Shown: one piece after another, positions 34,269 through 43,153 of the stretch
Numbering within the stretch: position 1 is the first letter of the stretch
Layout of the letters: each line of letters opens with the position of its first letter
Source: Myxococcus xanthus
Lineage (GTDB): Bacteria; Myxococcota; Myxococcia; Myxococcales; Myxococcaceae
Assembly (NCBI RefSeq): GCF_900106535.1
Contig: NZ_FNOH01000013.1
Location: 186,001-250,000, forward strand
Length of the DNA: 64,000 nucleotides
Direction: 5' to 3'
Position numbers and translations under genes: made by a program
Notes under the pieces: generated by a model
Told to the model about the DNA's origin: nothing
Databases searched by the model: none
Seen by the model: the letters and a program-made list of their open reading frames with translations, nothing else

Positions 34269-35360
34269 ATGCGCGTGCTCCTCGTCGGGGATTACCCGCC
34301 ACCGCATGGTGGCGTCGCGGTTCATGTTCAACAGCTTCATGGCTACCTGCGCGGCTGCGGGGTCGACGTGAGGGTGCTCGATATCGGGAAGGGGGGCCGG
34401 CCGGCTCCGGATGTCATCCCGGCTCGCGGCGCCGCTCCGTTCGCCCTGTGGCTCGCGCGGCACGTTGCCACCGGGTGGACAATTCACGTCCACACCAGTG
34501 GCAACAACCCGAAGTCCTGGGTGCTGGCGGGGATGGTGGGAAGCCTGCCCGGGCCGAAGTCTCCCCGGGTCATCACCCTCCACTCCGGACTGCTGCCGGA
34601 CTACCTCGCCGCGTCCGACACGCGTCGGAGCTTCGTGCGCGTGGCGCTTGCGGGCTATGCGCGGGTGGTCGCCGTGTCCGACGCGGTGAAGTCCGCGCTG
34701 GTGGGCTGCGGTGTGCCCGCGGAGAAGATCGACGTGCTCCCGGCTTTCTGCGCCTCGCAGGTGCGGCCGGGGCCCGTTCCCTCGGCGGCGGAGGCCGCGC
34801 GCTCCCGGCGGCGGGTGCTGCTGTCCATGGCGCACCATCCATCGCCCGTCTACGGGCGCGCGCTGATGTTCCGGGCCCTGCGCGAGCTGGCGCAGACGTG
34901 GCCGGACGTGGGCCTGGCGCTCTTCGGTCCGGGCCTGGAATCCGAGGCGTTCATCCGCGACGTCCGCGAAGCGCGCGTCGCGGGCCACCTGGAGGTGCTG
35001 GGGGAGCTCGAGCACTCCGCTGCGCTGGGGCTCATCGCGCGCAGCGACGCTTTCGTGCGGCCCACCACACATGACGGGGACTCCATCTCCGTGCGCGAGG
35101 CGCTGACGCTGGGAGTGCCCTGCGTGGCCAGCGATGTCTGCGTCCGGCCCCAGCCCGCCCGCGTGTTCGCCGCGGGCAATGCCAGGGAGCTGGCGCGGGT
35201 GATTCGCGAGGCCGTGGCGGCAGGGCTCATGCATGTGCCCCAGGTGGATGCGGGGCCGGAGCTGCTCTCGCTGTACGGGGAGCTGTCCTCCAGCAACGGA
35301 TTGAAGTCGTCACACGAACAAGGTTCAGGCCTGGGGGAGACGAGACATGCGGCGCAGTGA
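34269..35360 (+). CDS. Glycosyltransferase, GT4-like (exo cluster)
   Basis: A 363-residue GT-B glycosyltransferase. The N-terminal domain opens with MRVLLVGDYPPPHGGVAVHV. The C-terminal domain has FGPGLES, GELEHSAALGLIARSDAFVRPT and DGDSISVREALTLGVPCVASD, matching the GT4 donor-binding E-x7-E region. It probably adds one sugar to the spore-coat repeat unit at the cytosolic face. It overlaps the next gene by 14 bp. Confidence 0.85.
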   Translation: MRVLLVGDYPPPHGGVAVHVQQLHGYLRGCGVDVRVLDIGKGGRPAPDVIPARGAAPFALWLARHVATGWTIHVHTSGNNPKSWVLAGMVGSLPGPKSPRVITLHSGLLPDYLAASDTRRSFVRVALAGYARVVAVSDAVKSALVGCGVPAEKIDVLPAFCASQVRPGPVPSAAEAARSRRRVLLSMAHHPSPVYGRALMFRALRELAQTWPDVGLALFGPGLESEAFIRDVREARVAGHLEVLGELEHSAALGLIARSDAFVRPTTHDGDSISVREALTLGVPCVASDVCVRPQPARVFAAGNARELARVIREAVAAGLMHVPQVDAGPELLSLYGELSSSNGLKSSHEQGSGLGETRHAAQ

Positions 35361-36549
35361 TGAGTTGGACCTCGCGCGCAGGGCACTGCGCGGACGTGAC
35401 CTGGTGGTGTTCTCCAACGACTGGGATGGGGACCCGCTGTCGAAGGTCCACATCATGCGGATTCTCTCCCGGGAGAACCGCATCCTCTGGGTGAACAGCA
35501 TCGGCAACCGCGCGCCGAAGGCCAACGCGCATGACGTGAAGCGCATCATCGACAAGCTGGGCCGCTTCACCGAAGGCGTCCGCGAGGTGGAGCCCAACAT
35601 CCACGTTCTGTCGCCGCTGGCCATTCCCTTCTATGGCTCGGAGCTGGTGCGCGGCGCCAACCGGCAGTTGCTGCGGCTCCAGGTGCTGCGGGCGATGAAG
35701 AAGCTGGGCTTCCAGAAGCCCATCTCCTGGAGCTTCCTGCCCGCGTCCGCGCCGGTGTCCGGCACGCTGGGCGAGGCGTTCGTCATCTACCACTGTGTGG
35801 ACGAGTTCTCCGCCTTCAGCGACACCAATGGCCGCCACATCGCGGAGCTGGAGGAGCGGCTGCTCAAGCGCGCCGACCTCTGCATCACCTCCGCCGAGCG
35901 GCTGCGTGAGAACAAGGCCCGCGTCAATCCGCGCACGGTGCTGGTGCGGCATGGCACCGACTTCACCCACTTCGTGAAGGCGTGCGACCCGGCCACGACG
36001 ATTCCCACGGACATCGCCCGTCTGCCCAAACCCATCATCGGCTTCTTCGGGCTGGTGGCGGACTGGGTGGACCAGGAGGCCATCATCGCCACGGCCCGCG
36101 CCCACCCGGGAGGCTCGGTGGTCATCATCGGCAAGACGACGCCGGACTGTGACGACTCCGCGCTGCGCGCCGAGCCGAACATCCACATGCTGGGTCGCAA
36201 GCGGTACGCGGACCTGCCCGGCTACAGCAAGGCATTCGACGTGGCGCTCATGCCGTTCAAGGTCAGCGAGCTGACGCTCAACGCCAATCCGCTTAAGGTG
36301 CGTGAGTACCTGGCGTCCGGCCTGCCCGTGGTGTCCACGGACCTGCCGGAGGTCCGCAAGGTGGGGCTCTGCAAGATTGCCAAGGACACCGAGGACTTCG
36401 TGCGCAAGGTGGACGAGTGTCTGGCGGACAAACCCGGTCCGAACCGCGAGCGCGCCGAGCGCATCTTCGGCGAGAGCTGGGACGCGCGCGTGGATGAGAT
36501 TCGCCACCACGTGGGCGCGGCGCTCATGGCGGACGGCAAGGCGCTCTGA
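35347..36549 (+). CDS. Glycosyltransferase (exo cluster)
   Basis: A 400-residue GT-B fold glycosyltransferase. Landmarks are LVVFSNDWDGDPLSKVHIM near the N-terminus, WSFLPASAPVSG, and a C-terminal LGRKRYADLPGYSKAFDVALMP (split here as LGRKRYADLPGYSKAF). VREYLASGLPVVSTDLPEV completes the donor site. It closes the second exo block and is convergent with the DUF4350 gene 12 bp away. Confidence 0.85.
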   Translation: MRRSDELDLARRALRGRDLVVFSNDWDGDPLSKVHIMRILSRENRILWVNSIGNRAPKANAHDVKRIIDKLGRFTEGVREVEPNIHVLSPLAIPFYGSELVRGANRQLLRLQVLRAMKKLGFQKPISWSFLPASAPVSGTLGEAFVIYHCVDEFSAFSDTNGRHIAELEERLLKRADLCITSAERLRENKARVNPRTVLVRHGTDFTHFVKACDPATTIPTDIARLPKPIIGFFGLVADWVDQEAIIATARAHPGGSVVIIGKTTPDCDDSALRAEPNIHMLGRKRYADLPGYSKAFDVALMPFKVSELTLNANPLKVREYLASGLPVVSTDLPEVRKVGLCKIAKDTEDFVRKVDECLADKPGPNRERAERIFGESWDARVDEIRHHVGAALMADGKAL

Positions 36550-36561
36550 CGTACCGCCCGC

Positions 36562-37740
36562 CTAGGCGCGGGCTTCGCGGCCCGCCAGCGCCCGCTCCAG
36601 GTGGGCGTAGCGGCGGGCCACCCGCGCGTAGTCCGCCGGTGCCACGGTGGGCTGCGCGTGGGTCCGCGTAAGGTCGGCCTTCGCCTCCAGGTACTCGGTG
36701 GCGGAGACGCCTCCGTCCTGTTCCATCAGGCGCGCGGCGTCCTCGTCCGACAGGCCCATGGGGATGCCCAGGCGCTCCTGCATCTGCTGGCGCAGGGCCT
36801 GGTCCAGCTCGGGTAGCAACTCCTTCTCCACCTTCGCGCGGCGCATCAGCCAGCCCATGCTGCGCACGTACTCCAGCGCGGACCGGTGGCGTTCCACGCG
36901 CAACGGGCGCGGCGCTCCGAAGCGTGTGCCTCGCGACACGACGTAGAGCAGACCCACCGCCAGCACCTGCGCCGTGAAGACCCAGATGCCACGGGAGAAG
37001 GGGGGCGGCGGCGCGAGCTGGTGGTGGTACTCGTCGAACAGCAGGGGCCCGCGGGCAGCCAGCGCTTCCCAGAAGCGCAGGTTGTCCAGCAGCTCCAGGC
37101 GCCGGTTCTCCAGCAGGTCCGAACCGGCCAGCACGTACACCTCGCCCTTGCCCATGGCCCTGCGCCACACCGCCACCGCGCCGCCCATGCCGGCGACGGG
37201 CACGGCGTCATCGTGGCCCATGCGCAGGCCCCGGTCCTGGGAGACTCGAAGCTGGGAGAGTCCGTGGAGGGGACCCACGGGCAGCCATACGTCCACGGTG
37301 GTCCCGCCCACGTCGGACAGCGTCGAGTCCAGGCCGCGGCTGCTGGCGGGTAGCATCAGCCCGGACTCCAGATGCAGCCATCCCTCGAGCGCCGCTTGAT
37401 GTTTCCCCAACTCGCGGGGCGACAGGTACACGAGCGTCCCGCCTTCCTGGACGAAGCGTTCCAGCTCGGTGACTTCTTCCGTCGTCACGGGCCGGCCCTC
37501 GGGCGCCGCGAGCACCAGGGTGCGCGTGTCAGGGGGAATGGCTTCGAGCGGCGTCAGCAGCGTGTCCACGGCCCGGCCCCCCTCGCGGAGGTACAGATAG
37601 AGCGCGCGAGCACCCTGCGGCGCCGTGTTCTCCACAGTGGGCACCGGTGAGTCAGGCGCGTCCCTGCGCGTGGACAGGCCCACCGCCAGGGCCAGCGCGA
37701 TGAGCACTCCGAAGAAGACGACGGTCCGGGAGTTCGTCAC
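36562..37740 (-). CDS. DUF4350-domain membrane protein
   Basis: A 392-residue protein. An N-terminal membrane segment (VVFFGVLIALALAVGLS) is followed by a DUF4350 domain containing ENTAPQGARALYLYLREGG and the VLAAPEGRPVT strand. A second membrane segment (GIWVFTAQVLAVGLLYVVS) precedes a long helical tail. DUF4350 proteins usually accompany MoxR ATPase, DUF58 and DUF4129 genes. The GTG start overlaps the DUF4129 stop (GTGA). Function unknown; MoxR and DUF58 partners are not in this window. Confidence 0.75.
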   Translation of the reverse strand: MTNSRTVVFFGVLIALALAVGLSTRRDAPDSPVPTVENTAPQGARALYLYLREGGRAVDTLLTPLEAIPPDTRTLVLAAPEGRPVTTEEVTELERFVQEGGTLVYLSPRELGKHQAALEGWLHLESGLMLPASSRGLDSTLSDVGGTTVDVWLPVGPLHGLSQLRVSQDRGLRMGHDDAVPVAGMGGAVAVWRRAMGKGEVYVLAGSDLLENRRLELLDNLRFWEALAARGPLLFDEYHHQLAPPPPFSRGIWVFTAQVLAVGLLYVVSRGTRFGAPRPLRVERHRSALEYVRSMGWLMRRAKVEKELLPELDQALRQQMQERLGIPMGLSDEDAARLMEQDGGVSATEYLEAKADLTRTHAQPTVAPADYARVARRYAHLERALAGREARA

Positions 37741-38630
37741 CGTGCGCCCTCCGTGGCCAGGGTTCCATTCAGCGACTCGACCTCGGTGACGAAGCGGGCG
37801 GCTTCCTCCGGCGCCACCGGCGCGAGCGAATAGAAGGTCCGGTCGTACCAGCCCATCAGCCGCTCCACCTCGCGCACCAGCGCCGCGGACGCGCCGCGGC
37901 CCGGCAGCTCCGCCGCCAGCTCACGGTTCGTTCGCACACGGTCTGGCCGGGCCAGCCGCCGCTCCTCCAGTGAGGACAGCAGGCTCAACAATCCTTCCCG
38001 GATGGCTTCGCGTGCATCCGTGGAGAGCGCCGCCCGGGCCCTGCGCAGGTGTTCGGCCGGGGAGTCCAGGACCAACGGCTCCGCGTTCGCTGCGGAGGAG
38101 GCGGAGACATGCGCCGCCTTGCGTCCACGCCGCGCGCGGAGCCGGAGCACGCTCCACAGGATGAGCGCGAGCGCCAGCCCCAGCATTACCGCGCGCGTGG
38201 CCACCGCGAAGCCCTGAGCTCCCCTGGATTCGAAGAGGCCCTCCAGCCACGCCGTCACCTCTCGCATGATGCGCTTCAGGGCATCGCCGTGCCGCTGGCG
38301 CGCGCGGGCGAACTCGGGCCGGTCGAGGATGGCCTCCAGCCGCTCGGGTTCTGTCGGTGGGGGCGGGACGGCGCTGGGGCTGTTCGCCAACGCCTGGACG
38401 TCGCAGGCCTCCTTCAGGAAGCGCGCGATCTGCTCCGCGCGCTCGGGGGCGGTGTCCCCGTCCTGGACGGGAGGCAGCGGGATTCCGCCCAGGCGTGCTG
38501 ACAGCGTGCTCGCTTCATCGGCGAATCCGGCCGGGCGGTATTCGGCCGTCTCGCGCAGGTCCAGGGTGATGTCCTCGCGCTCGGCGCAGGGCAGGGAGGC
38601 CAGCAGCAGGAGGAGGGGCAGGCTCGGCAC
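37737..38630 (-). CDS. DUF4129-domain membrane protein
   Basis: A 297-residue protein. A signal peptide and a periplasmic helical region are followed by one membrane segment (AVMLGLALALILWSVL). The C-terminal DUF4129-type domain contains RVRTNRELAAELPGRG and EVERLMGWYDRTFYS. Such proteins sit with MoxR/DUF58/DUF4350 modules thought to assemble or protect envelope proteins. It is translationally coupled to the DUF4350 gene. Confidence 0.75.
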   Translation of the reverse strand: MPSLPLLLLLASLPCAEREDITLDLRETAEYRPAGFADEASTLSARLGGIPLPPVQDGDTAPERAEQIARFLKEACDVQALANSPSAVPPPPTEPERLEAILDRPEFARARQRHGDALKRIMREVTAWLEGLFESRGAQGFAVATRAVMLGLALALILWSVLRLRARRGRKAAHVSASSAANAEPLVLDSPAEHLRRARAALSTDAREAIREGLLSLLSSLEERRLARPDRVRTNRELAAELPGRGASAALVREVERLMGWYDRTFYSLAPVAPEEAARFVTEVESLNGTLATEGAR

Positions 38631-38651
38631 GGTGGAGTCCAGAGGGCGCCG

Positions 38652-39674
38652 TCAATTGGCGGGCGTCATCGTGTTGAGCTGGTGCTCCAGGTCCAGGGCT
38701 TCGCGGCGCACGCGCATGTCCAGGTAGAAGAGGGCGCAGAAGACGAAGTTGATGGGCGTGAAGAAGGACTGCGCCACCGTCTGCAGCAGCTCCACCGGGA
38801 CGAGCAGCAACTGCGGCGTGCGGGCCATGGTCCCCGGGTCGAAGGGGCTGCCGTAGGGCATCATCACCAGCCACGAGGGCAATCCGGAGACGAGCTGGAC
38901 GGAGATGAGGATGAGACTCACCACGGTGAAGAGAATCATCGCCCGCACCATCACCCGTCCCATGAAGCCCGGCTCCACGCGGCCCGACAGGAGCTGACCG
39001 GAGCGCCGGAACGTCTCCCAGGCGCCCAGGTCCTCCATGGCCAGCACCGGGGGCACCAGCAGGAAGCGCAGCATGTACCAGAGCGCCGCGGCCAGCAGTC
39101 CCAGGCTCGCGAGCAACGTACCGACCACGCCCAGCACGACGGCCAGGGTGTTGGAACCCGAGGCCACTCCGACGGCGATGCCGATGATCGCGAGGATGAG
39201 CCCGGGCAGCATGAGCGCCATCGTCACCAGCGCGGACCAGCCGAGCGACAGCAGGTACACCCCGGTCAGCGTGCCCAGCCGCGAGAAGCTCCGGCGCAGT
39301 GCATCCGCGGGGCGGACCGGCTCTCCCAACTGGGAGGTGAGGACGTAGCGGGACGCGGCCAGGGTGGCCAGCCAGTACATCCAGACGAGGAACAGGAACA
39401 GGCTCATCCACAGCGCGATGGTGATGCTCGCTTGCGGCAGCATGACCGCCGGGTCCAGTTGGGCGCGCGACTCCGCGTCTCCCGTGTAGAGCAGTGGCGC
39501 CAACCGTTGGCCAATCACCAACGTCGCCTTGGTCGCGATGTAGTTCACCAGCGTGAAGCCGAAGCTCAGCAGGAAGAGGGGCTTCAGGTGGGAGCGCCAG
39601 AAGGTGGCGGCACGGTCAATCATCTCCCCCATGGCGAGGGGGCGCAGCGCGGCGGCAGCGGGAGTGGAGCTCAC
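38652..39674 (-). CDS. Multi-pass membrane protein (glycerophosphodiesterase-membrane-domain-like)
   Basis: A 340-residue protein with about six to seven hydrophobic segments. It begins with RPLAMGEMIDRAATFWRSHLKPL, a pattern typical of DUF975/GDPD membrane-domain proteins, and contains VPPVLAMEDLGAWETFRRS, seen in such families. A GTG start at 39674 overlaps the thiE stop. Function unknown; the context suggests it belongs to the same transcript as DUF4129/DUF4350. Confidence 0.65.
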   Translation of the reverse strand: MSSTPAAAALRPLAMGEMIDRAATFWRSHLKPLFLLSFGFTLVNYIATKATLVIGQRLAPLLYTGDAESRAQLDPAVMLPQASITIALWMSLFLFLVWMYWLATLAASRYVLTSQLGEPVRPADALRRSFSRLGTLTGVYLLSLGWSALVTMALMLPGLILAIIGIAVGVASGSNTLAVVLGVVGTLLASLGLLAAALWYMLRFLLVPPVLAMEDLGAWETFRRSGQLLSGRVEPGFMGRVMVRAMILFTVVSLILISVQLVSGLPSWLVMMPYGSPFDPGTMARTPQLLLVPVELLQTVAQSFFTPINFVFCALFYLDMRVRREALDLEHQLNTMTPAN

Positions 39675-40309
39675 GGGGTGCGCAGCATAGCCCGCCCGGC
39701 GCGCGCGGCCAGCAGGCTCCGAGCCGCCGCCGTCGGGTCGTCGGCCTCCAGGACGGACGAGATGACCGCGAAGCCCGCCGCGTCCGGTAGCGTCATCGCC
39801 CGCGCGGGGGTGATTCCGCCCAGGGCCAGCGCGGGGCAGGGCAACGCCGCGGCCAGGGCGCTGAACCCCTCCGGCCCGAGGGGAGGCCGTGTGTCTCCCG
39901 GCTTGGAACCGGGCGCGAACACCGGGCTCACCAAGGCGAGGTTCGCGCCTCGGGCCGCATGGGCCTCCGCCACGTCATGCACGGCGGCGCTGATCCACCT
40001 CCCGGCGGGAAGGTGCGGGCGGACGTCCATGGGGGAAGGGCCATGGGCGGGAAGGTGGATATGGGCGCCGACGAGCAGCGCCACGTCGACACGCCCATTG
40101 ATGAAGAGCGGGTTGCCACGTGGGTGGCACAACGCGGCAAGCTCCCGCGCCTCGTCGAGGAATCGGCGCCCGGTGGCCTCGGGATGGCGGTGCTGGACGG
40201 CCACCTCGGGCCCGGCGTCGAGCGCCCGGGTGAGCGCCCACCTCAGCCGTTCGGACGGCAGGCGCCAGTCGGTGATGACGACGAGCCGGGGAACGGTTGA
40301 AGGCACCAC
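39671..40309 (-). CDS. thiE: Thiamine phosphate synthase-like protein (ThiE/TenI)
   Basis: A 212-residue TIM barrel of the ThiE/TenI family. Landmarks are VAVQHRHPEATG (substrate loop), LFINGRVDVALLVGAHIHLP, SAAVHDVAEAHAARGANLALVSPVF and LALGGITPARA. ThiE joins thiazole and pyrimidine phosphates; TenI aromatises the thiazole. The usual R-D-K triad after Gln is R-H-P here, so a TenI-like role is possible. GTG at 40309 gives a 16-bp gap after thiG and is preferred over a TTG at 40348. Confidence 0.72.
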   Translation of the reverse strand: MVPSTVPRLVVITDWRLPSERLRWALTRALDAGPEVAVQHRHPEATGRRFLDEARELAALCHPRGNPLFINGRVDVALLVGAHIHLPAHGPSPMDVRPHLPAGRWISAAVHDVAEAHAARGANLALVSPVFAPGSKPGDTRPPLGPEGFSALAAALPCPALALGGITPARAMTLPDAAGFAVISSVLEADDPTAAARSLLAARAGRAMLRTP

Positions 40310-40325
40310 CGTGCGCCCCCGACCG

Positions 40326-41111
40326 TCAGTGGTGGACGAGCCCGTCAATCGGGCTGGACGCGGAGCCGTAGGCCTTTCGCGGGATGCGGCCCGCCAGATA
40401 CGCGTCGCGGCCAGCCTCCACCGCCTTCTTCATGGCCACGGCCATGCGCACCGGGTCCTGCGCTCCGGCGATGGCGGTGTTCATCAGCACCGCCTCCACG
40501 CCCAACTCCATGGCGATGGCCGCGTCGGACGCCGTGCCCACGCCCGCGTCCACGATGACGGGGACCTTCACCGTCTCCAGGATGAGGCGGATGTTGTGCG
40601 GATTGCGGATGCCCAGGCCGCTGCCGATGGGCGCCGCCAGCGGCATCACGGCCGCGCAGCCCGCGTCCTCCAGCTTGCGGGCGGTGATGGGGTCGTCGCT
40701 GGTGTACGGCAGCACGGTGAAGCCCTCCTTCACCAGGATGCGGGCCGCCTTCACCGTCTCCTCGACGTCCGGGTAGAGCGTCTTCTCGTCGCCGAGCACC
40801 TCGAGCTTCACCCACTTGCTCATGCCCAGCTCCTCGGCGAGCCGGCAGGTGCGGACCGCGTCATCCGCCGTGTAGCAGAGCGCTGTGTTGGGGAGCAGGC
40901 GCAGGCGGTTGCGGTCAATCCAGTTCATCAGCGACGCCTCGCCCGTGGCCTTGAGGTCCAGGCGGCGCACGGCCACGGTCACCATCTCCGTGCCGGAGGA
41001 CTCGTGGCAGCGCTTCATGATGTCGTGGCTGGGATACTTCCCCGTGCCGAGGATGAGCCGGGAGCTGAACGTCACTCCGGCGATGGTGAAAGGCTTGTCC
41101 TGGATGCTCAT
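40326..41111 (-). CDS. thiG: Thiazole synthase ThiG
   Basis: A 261-residue ThiG with the start [19 protein letters not shown], the Schiff-base lysine in WVKLEVLGD, and the phosphate-binding region [14 protein letters not shown] plus [17 protein letters not shown]. It makes the thiazole phosphate from deoxyxylulose-5-phosphate, dehydroglycine and ThiS-thiocarboxylate. The gene follows thiS by 14 bp. ThiF, ThiO/ThiH and ThiC are not in the window. Confidence 0.95.
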   Translation of the reverse strand: MSIQDKPFTIAGVTFSSRLILGTGKYPSHDIMKRCHESSGTEMVTVAVRRLDLKATGEASLMNWIDRNRLRLLPNTALCYTADDAVRTCRLAEELGMSKWVKLEVLGDEKTLYPDVEETVKAARILVKEGFTVLPYTSDDPITARKLEDAGCAAVMPLAAPIGSGLGIRNPHNIRLILETVKVPVIVDAGVGTASDAAIAMELGVEAVLMNTAIAGAQDPVRMAVAMKKAVEAGRDAYLAGRIPRKAYGSASSPIDGLVHH

Positions 41112-41125
41112 GTGCGGACTCCTGG

Positions 41126-41326
41126 CTAGCCGCCGCCGACGAAGGTGACGATTTCCACGCGGTCTCCCGCCTGGAGGTGGTGTTCGGGATGGCGGGCGCG
41201 GCGCACCACCTCCGCGTTCACTTCCACGGCGACGCCGGGGCCGCCCACTTGAAGCGACTCCAGAAGTGCCGAAAGGGTGGTGCCTTCCGGCACCTCGTGC
41301 GTCTCTCCGTTGACCCAGACCTGCAT
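41126..41326 (-). CDS. thiS: Sulfur carrier protein ThiS
   Basis: A 66-residue ubiquitin-like protein starting [12 protein letters not shown] and ending in the essential Gly-Gly (FVGGG). It carries the thiocarboxylate sulfur for ThiG. The ATG at 41326 is chosen because the longer frame to 41392 adds a non-conserved Cys-rich stretch. Confidence 0.92.
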   Translation of the reverse strand: MQVWVNGETHEVPEGTTLSALLESLQVGGPGVAVEVNAEVVRRARHPEHHLQAGDRVEIVTFVGGG

Positions 41327-41363
41327 GGCCTCACGGCTCCTTGCGACGACGGGACCTGGGCAC

Positions 41364-41392
41364 GCACTACAAGGGTGACTCCGCGCTGTCAA
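41364..41392 (-). promoter_or_regulatory. Candidate sigma-70 promoter for thiS-thiG-thiE
   Basis: On the minus strand TTGACA (41392-41387) is followed after 17 nt by TAGTGC (41369-41364), about 38 bp before the thiS ATG. The -10 is weak. No TPP riboswitch core was recognisable in this leader. Confidence 0.35.
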
Positions 41393-41548
41393 CGCGCTCG
41401 CGGACCCGTACGCCCGCTACCGTCACCGGTATACTCGGGGGCATGATCGTTCGCTGGACGGCGGGGCGGATGTGGGCAGCGCCTCCCAGGATGACGGGGG
41501 CGTGGTGCGACACGGACGGAGGGAATTGAGATTCCGACCACACGCCCC

Positions 41549-42088
41549 ATGAAGAGACTTCTCGCGAGCGCATCCTTCTCCGTCTGCGTGGCCATGGCGT
41601 GCACGCCGGACGCCATCGATTTCACGGGCAAGACGTGCGAGGACGCACAGGATTGCCCGCCGCCGTACGTCTGTGTCGCGGCGAGGCCAGGGGAAGGACG
41701 CACCTGTGAGGTGCTGGGACTGCCGGGAGTGCCGGACGGCGGTGACGCGGGGCCCGTGCCCACGTGGTGCGAGGACATCCAGCCCATCATGGCGGCGAGT
41801 TGCGTGAGTTCGTGCCACGGCGCCGATACGAGCGACAGCGGCGTGAAGTCGTTCCGCCTGGACTACTACGCGCCCGAGGATGGAGGTATCCCAGGCGCGC
41901 ACGCGATGGCGGCGCGAATCCAGGCGCGCGCGTACGTGTTCAAGGACATGCCGCCGCCGTGGCGTCCGGTACCCATGCCGACGGCACAGGAGCGCGAGCG
42001 CATCGCGCGGTGGGCGCGAGAAGGCGCGCCGCTGTGCGCGGACGCTGGCTCCGAAGAGGTGCCCGGTGGCGTGGACGGTGGCCTCTAG
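41549..42088 (+). CDS. Lipoprotein with a single heme-c-like CxxCH motif
   Basis: A 179-residue lipoprotein with lipobox (VAMAC) after the MKRLLASASFSVCV signal. Several Cys pairs follow (DAQDCPPPYVCV), then a CVSSCHGA motif near residue 89 that fits the CxxCH heme-c site, and a C-terminal helical segment. It may be a small exported cytochrome, which would link to ccm function, but CxxCH alone could be chance. The gene is divergent from thiS. Confidence 0.65.
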   Translation: MKRLLASASFSVCVAMACTPDAIDFTGKTCEDAQDCPPPYVCVAARPGEGRTCEVLGLPGVPDGGDAGPVPTWCEDIQPIMAASCVSSCHGADTSDSGVKSFRLDYYAPEDGGIPGAHAMAARIQARAYVFKDMPPPWRPVPMPTAQERERIARWAREGAPLCADAGSEEVPGGVDGGL

Positions 42089-42333
42089 CCGCTCTTACGG
42101 CTGGGCCCCGTATCTCCGTTTTCTGTCCTTGTTCCCTGGTAGGGCAGGCAGGCGGCCATGCGCCCCGTGGTCCGCCGTGTGCCCCTAAGGCATCCGTGTG
42201 CGCCAGACAACCCCTGTTCAAGGGCGGGGGGAGCGCCCAGTTTCTGCCCAACGCCGGGGGAAACGCTCTCTCGGCCGCATGTGAGTGAGGGGGGAAACCT
42301 TCTCCCATTTCCACGTGAAAGGAGCAGGAACAA

Positions 42334-42939
42334 ATGCGCAAGCTCATGATGGCGGTCACTGCGGTTGCGGGTATGTCGTTGGTCGTCACTGGCTGCAGCA
42401 AGCGCGACAACGTCGAGTCGCAGCGCCAGGACGTCGCCGAGGCTCAGGTGGAGGCGCAGCAGAAGACGGCGGAGGTCCGTCAGGACGCGCGGGAGGACAT
42501 CGCCAGGACGCAAATCGAGGCCCAGGAGGACATCGCTGGGACGCAGCGTGAGGCCGCGGAAGAGGTCGCCAGCGCGCAGCAGGACGTCCAGGACGAGCGC
42601 CAGGACCTGGCCGAGGCCGAGGCTGATCGCCGGACGGACCTGAACGGCGACATGGCCCTGGGTGGCTCTGGCGCAGCGGGTGCCACCGCTGCCGCGAGCA
42701 GCGTCAGCGGCCGCGTGCTCTCCACCGGCAACGATGAGCTGACCGTGGTCGACACCAGCAACAACAAGCAGCTCGAGCTGAAGACGAACGACCAGACGCG
42801 CATCCTGCACAACAACCAGCCGCTGAAGCTGGATGACATCGAAGAGGGTGCCCAGGTCCGCGCCTCGTATGTCCGGGACGGTGAGGACATGGTGGTGCGC
42901 GAGCTGACCGTGACGCAGCCGGTGCTGAAGAAGAAGTAG
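42334..42939 (+). CDS. Lipoprotein with coiled-coil and DUF5666-like domain
   Basis: A 201-residue lipoprotein (lipobox VVTGC). Residues 30-100 are a Glu/Gln/Ala/Arg-rich coiled coil with repeated QEDIAGTQREA-like heptads. The C-terminal 90 residues form a beta-rich domain (SSVSGRVLSTGNDELTVVD, GAQVRASYVRDGEDMVVRELTV) resembling DUF5666 OB-fold proteins. Envelope location is expected; the role is unknown. A strong AAAGGAG site precedes the ATG. Confidence 0.75.
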   Translation: MRKLMMAVTAVAGMSLVVTGCSKRDNVESQRQDVAEAQVEAQQKTAEVRQDAREDIARTQIEAQEDIAGTQREAAEEVASAQQDVQDERQDLAEAEADRRTDLNGDMALGGSGAAGATAAASSVSGRVLSTGNDELTVVDTSNNKQLELKTNDQTRILHNNQPLKLDDIEEGAQVRASYVRDGEDMVVRELTVTQPVLKKK

Positions 42940-42993
42940 TAGTCAACGCGTCGAGCGCAGCGGGCGGCTCGTTTCCTCACGGACCGCTCAGAG

Positions 42994-43031
42994 ACGGCCT
43001 CTGCTTCGGCGGGGGCCGTTTCCTTTTTTCC
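42994..43031 (+). terminator. Rho-independent-type terminator after the coiled-coil lipoprotein
   Basis: ACGGCC at 42994-42999 pairs with GGCCGT at 43014-43019 around a GC-rich loop and is followed by TTCCTTTTTTCC on the plus strand. It lies 55 bp past the stop codon. Confidence 0.75.
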
Positions 43032-43087
43032 CTGAATCCGTGCTGGGAGGTTGGAAGGGTGTGTCGGACGTGGGTGGTAGGAGGGAT

Positions 43088-43106
43088 GCGTGAGGTTTTC
43101 TCACGC
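43088..43106. repeat. 7-bp stem hairpin upstream of the kinase-like gene
   Basis: GCGTGAG at 43088-43094 and CTCACGC at 43100-43106 flank a GTTTT loop, about 50 bp before the kinase start. It may be an operator or leader hairpin; nothing else in the 120-bp gap is clear. Confidence 0.5.
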
Positions 43107-43153
43107 CTTCCCAACCCAGGGGAGGACTTCCTGCCCAGGAGGCATCACTCGAG

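Noticed and set aside
41327-41548. TPP riboswitch upstream of thiS
   Set aside because: No conserved CTGAGA or ACCTGA-like core was found on the minus strand; only a weak promoter is visible.
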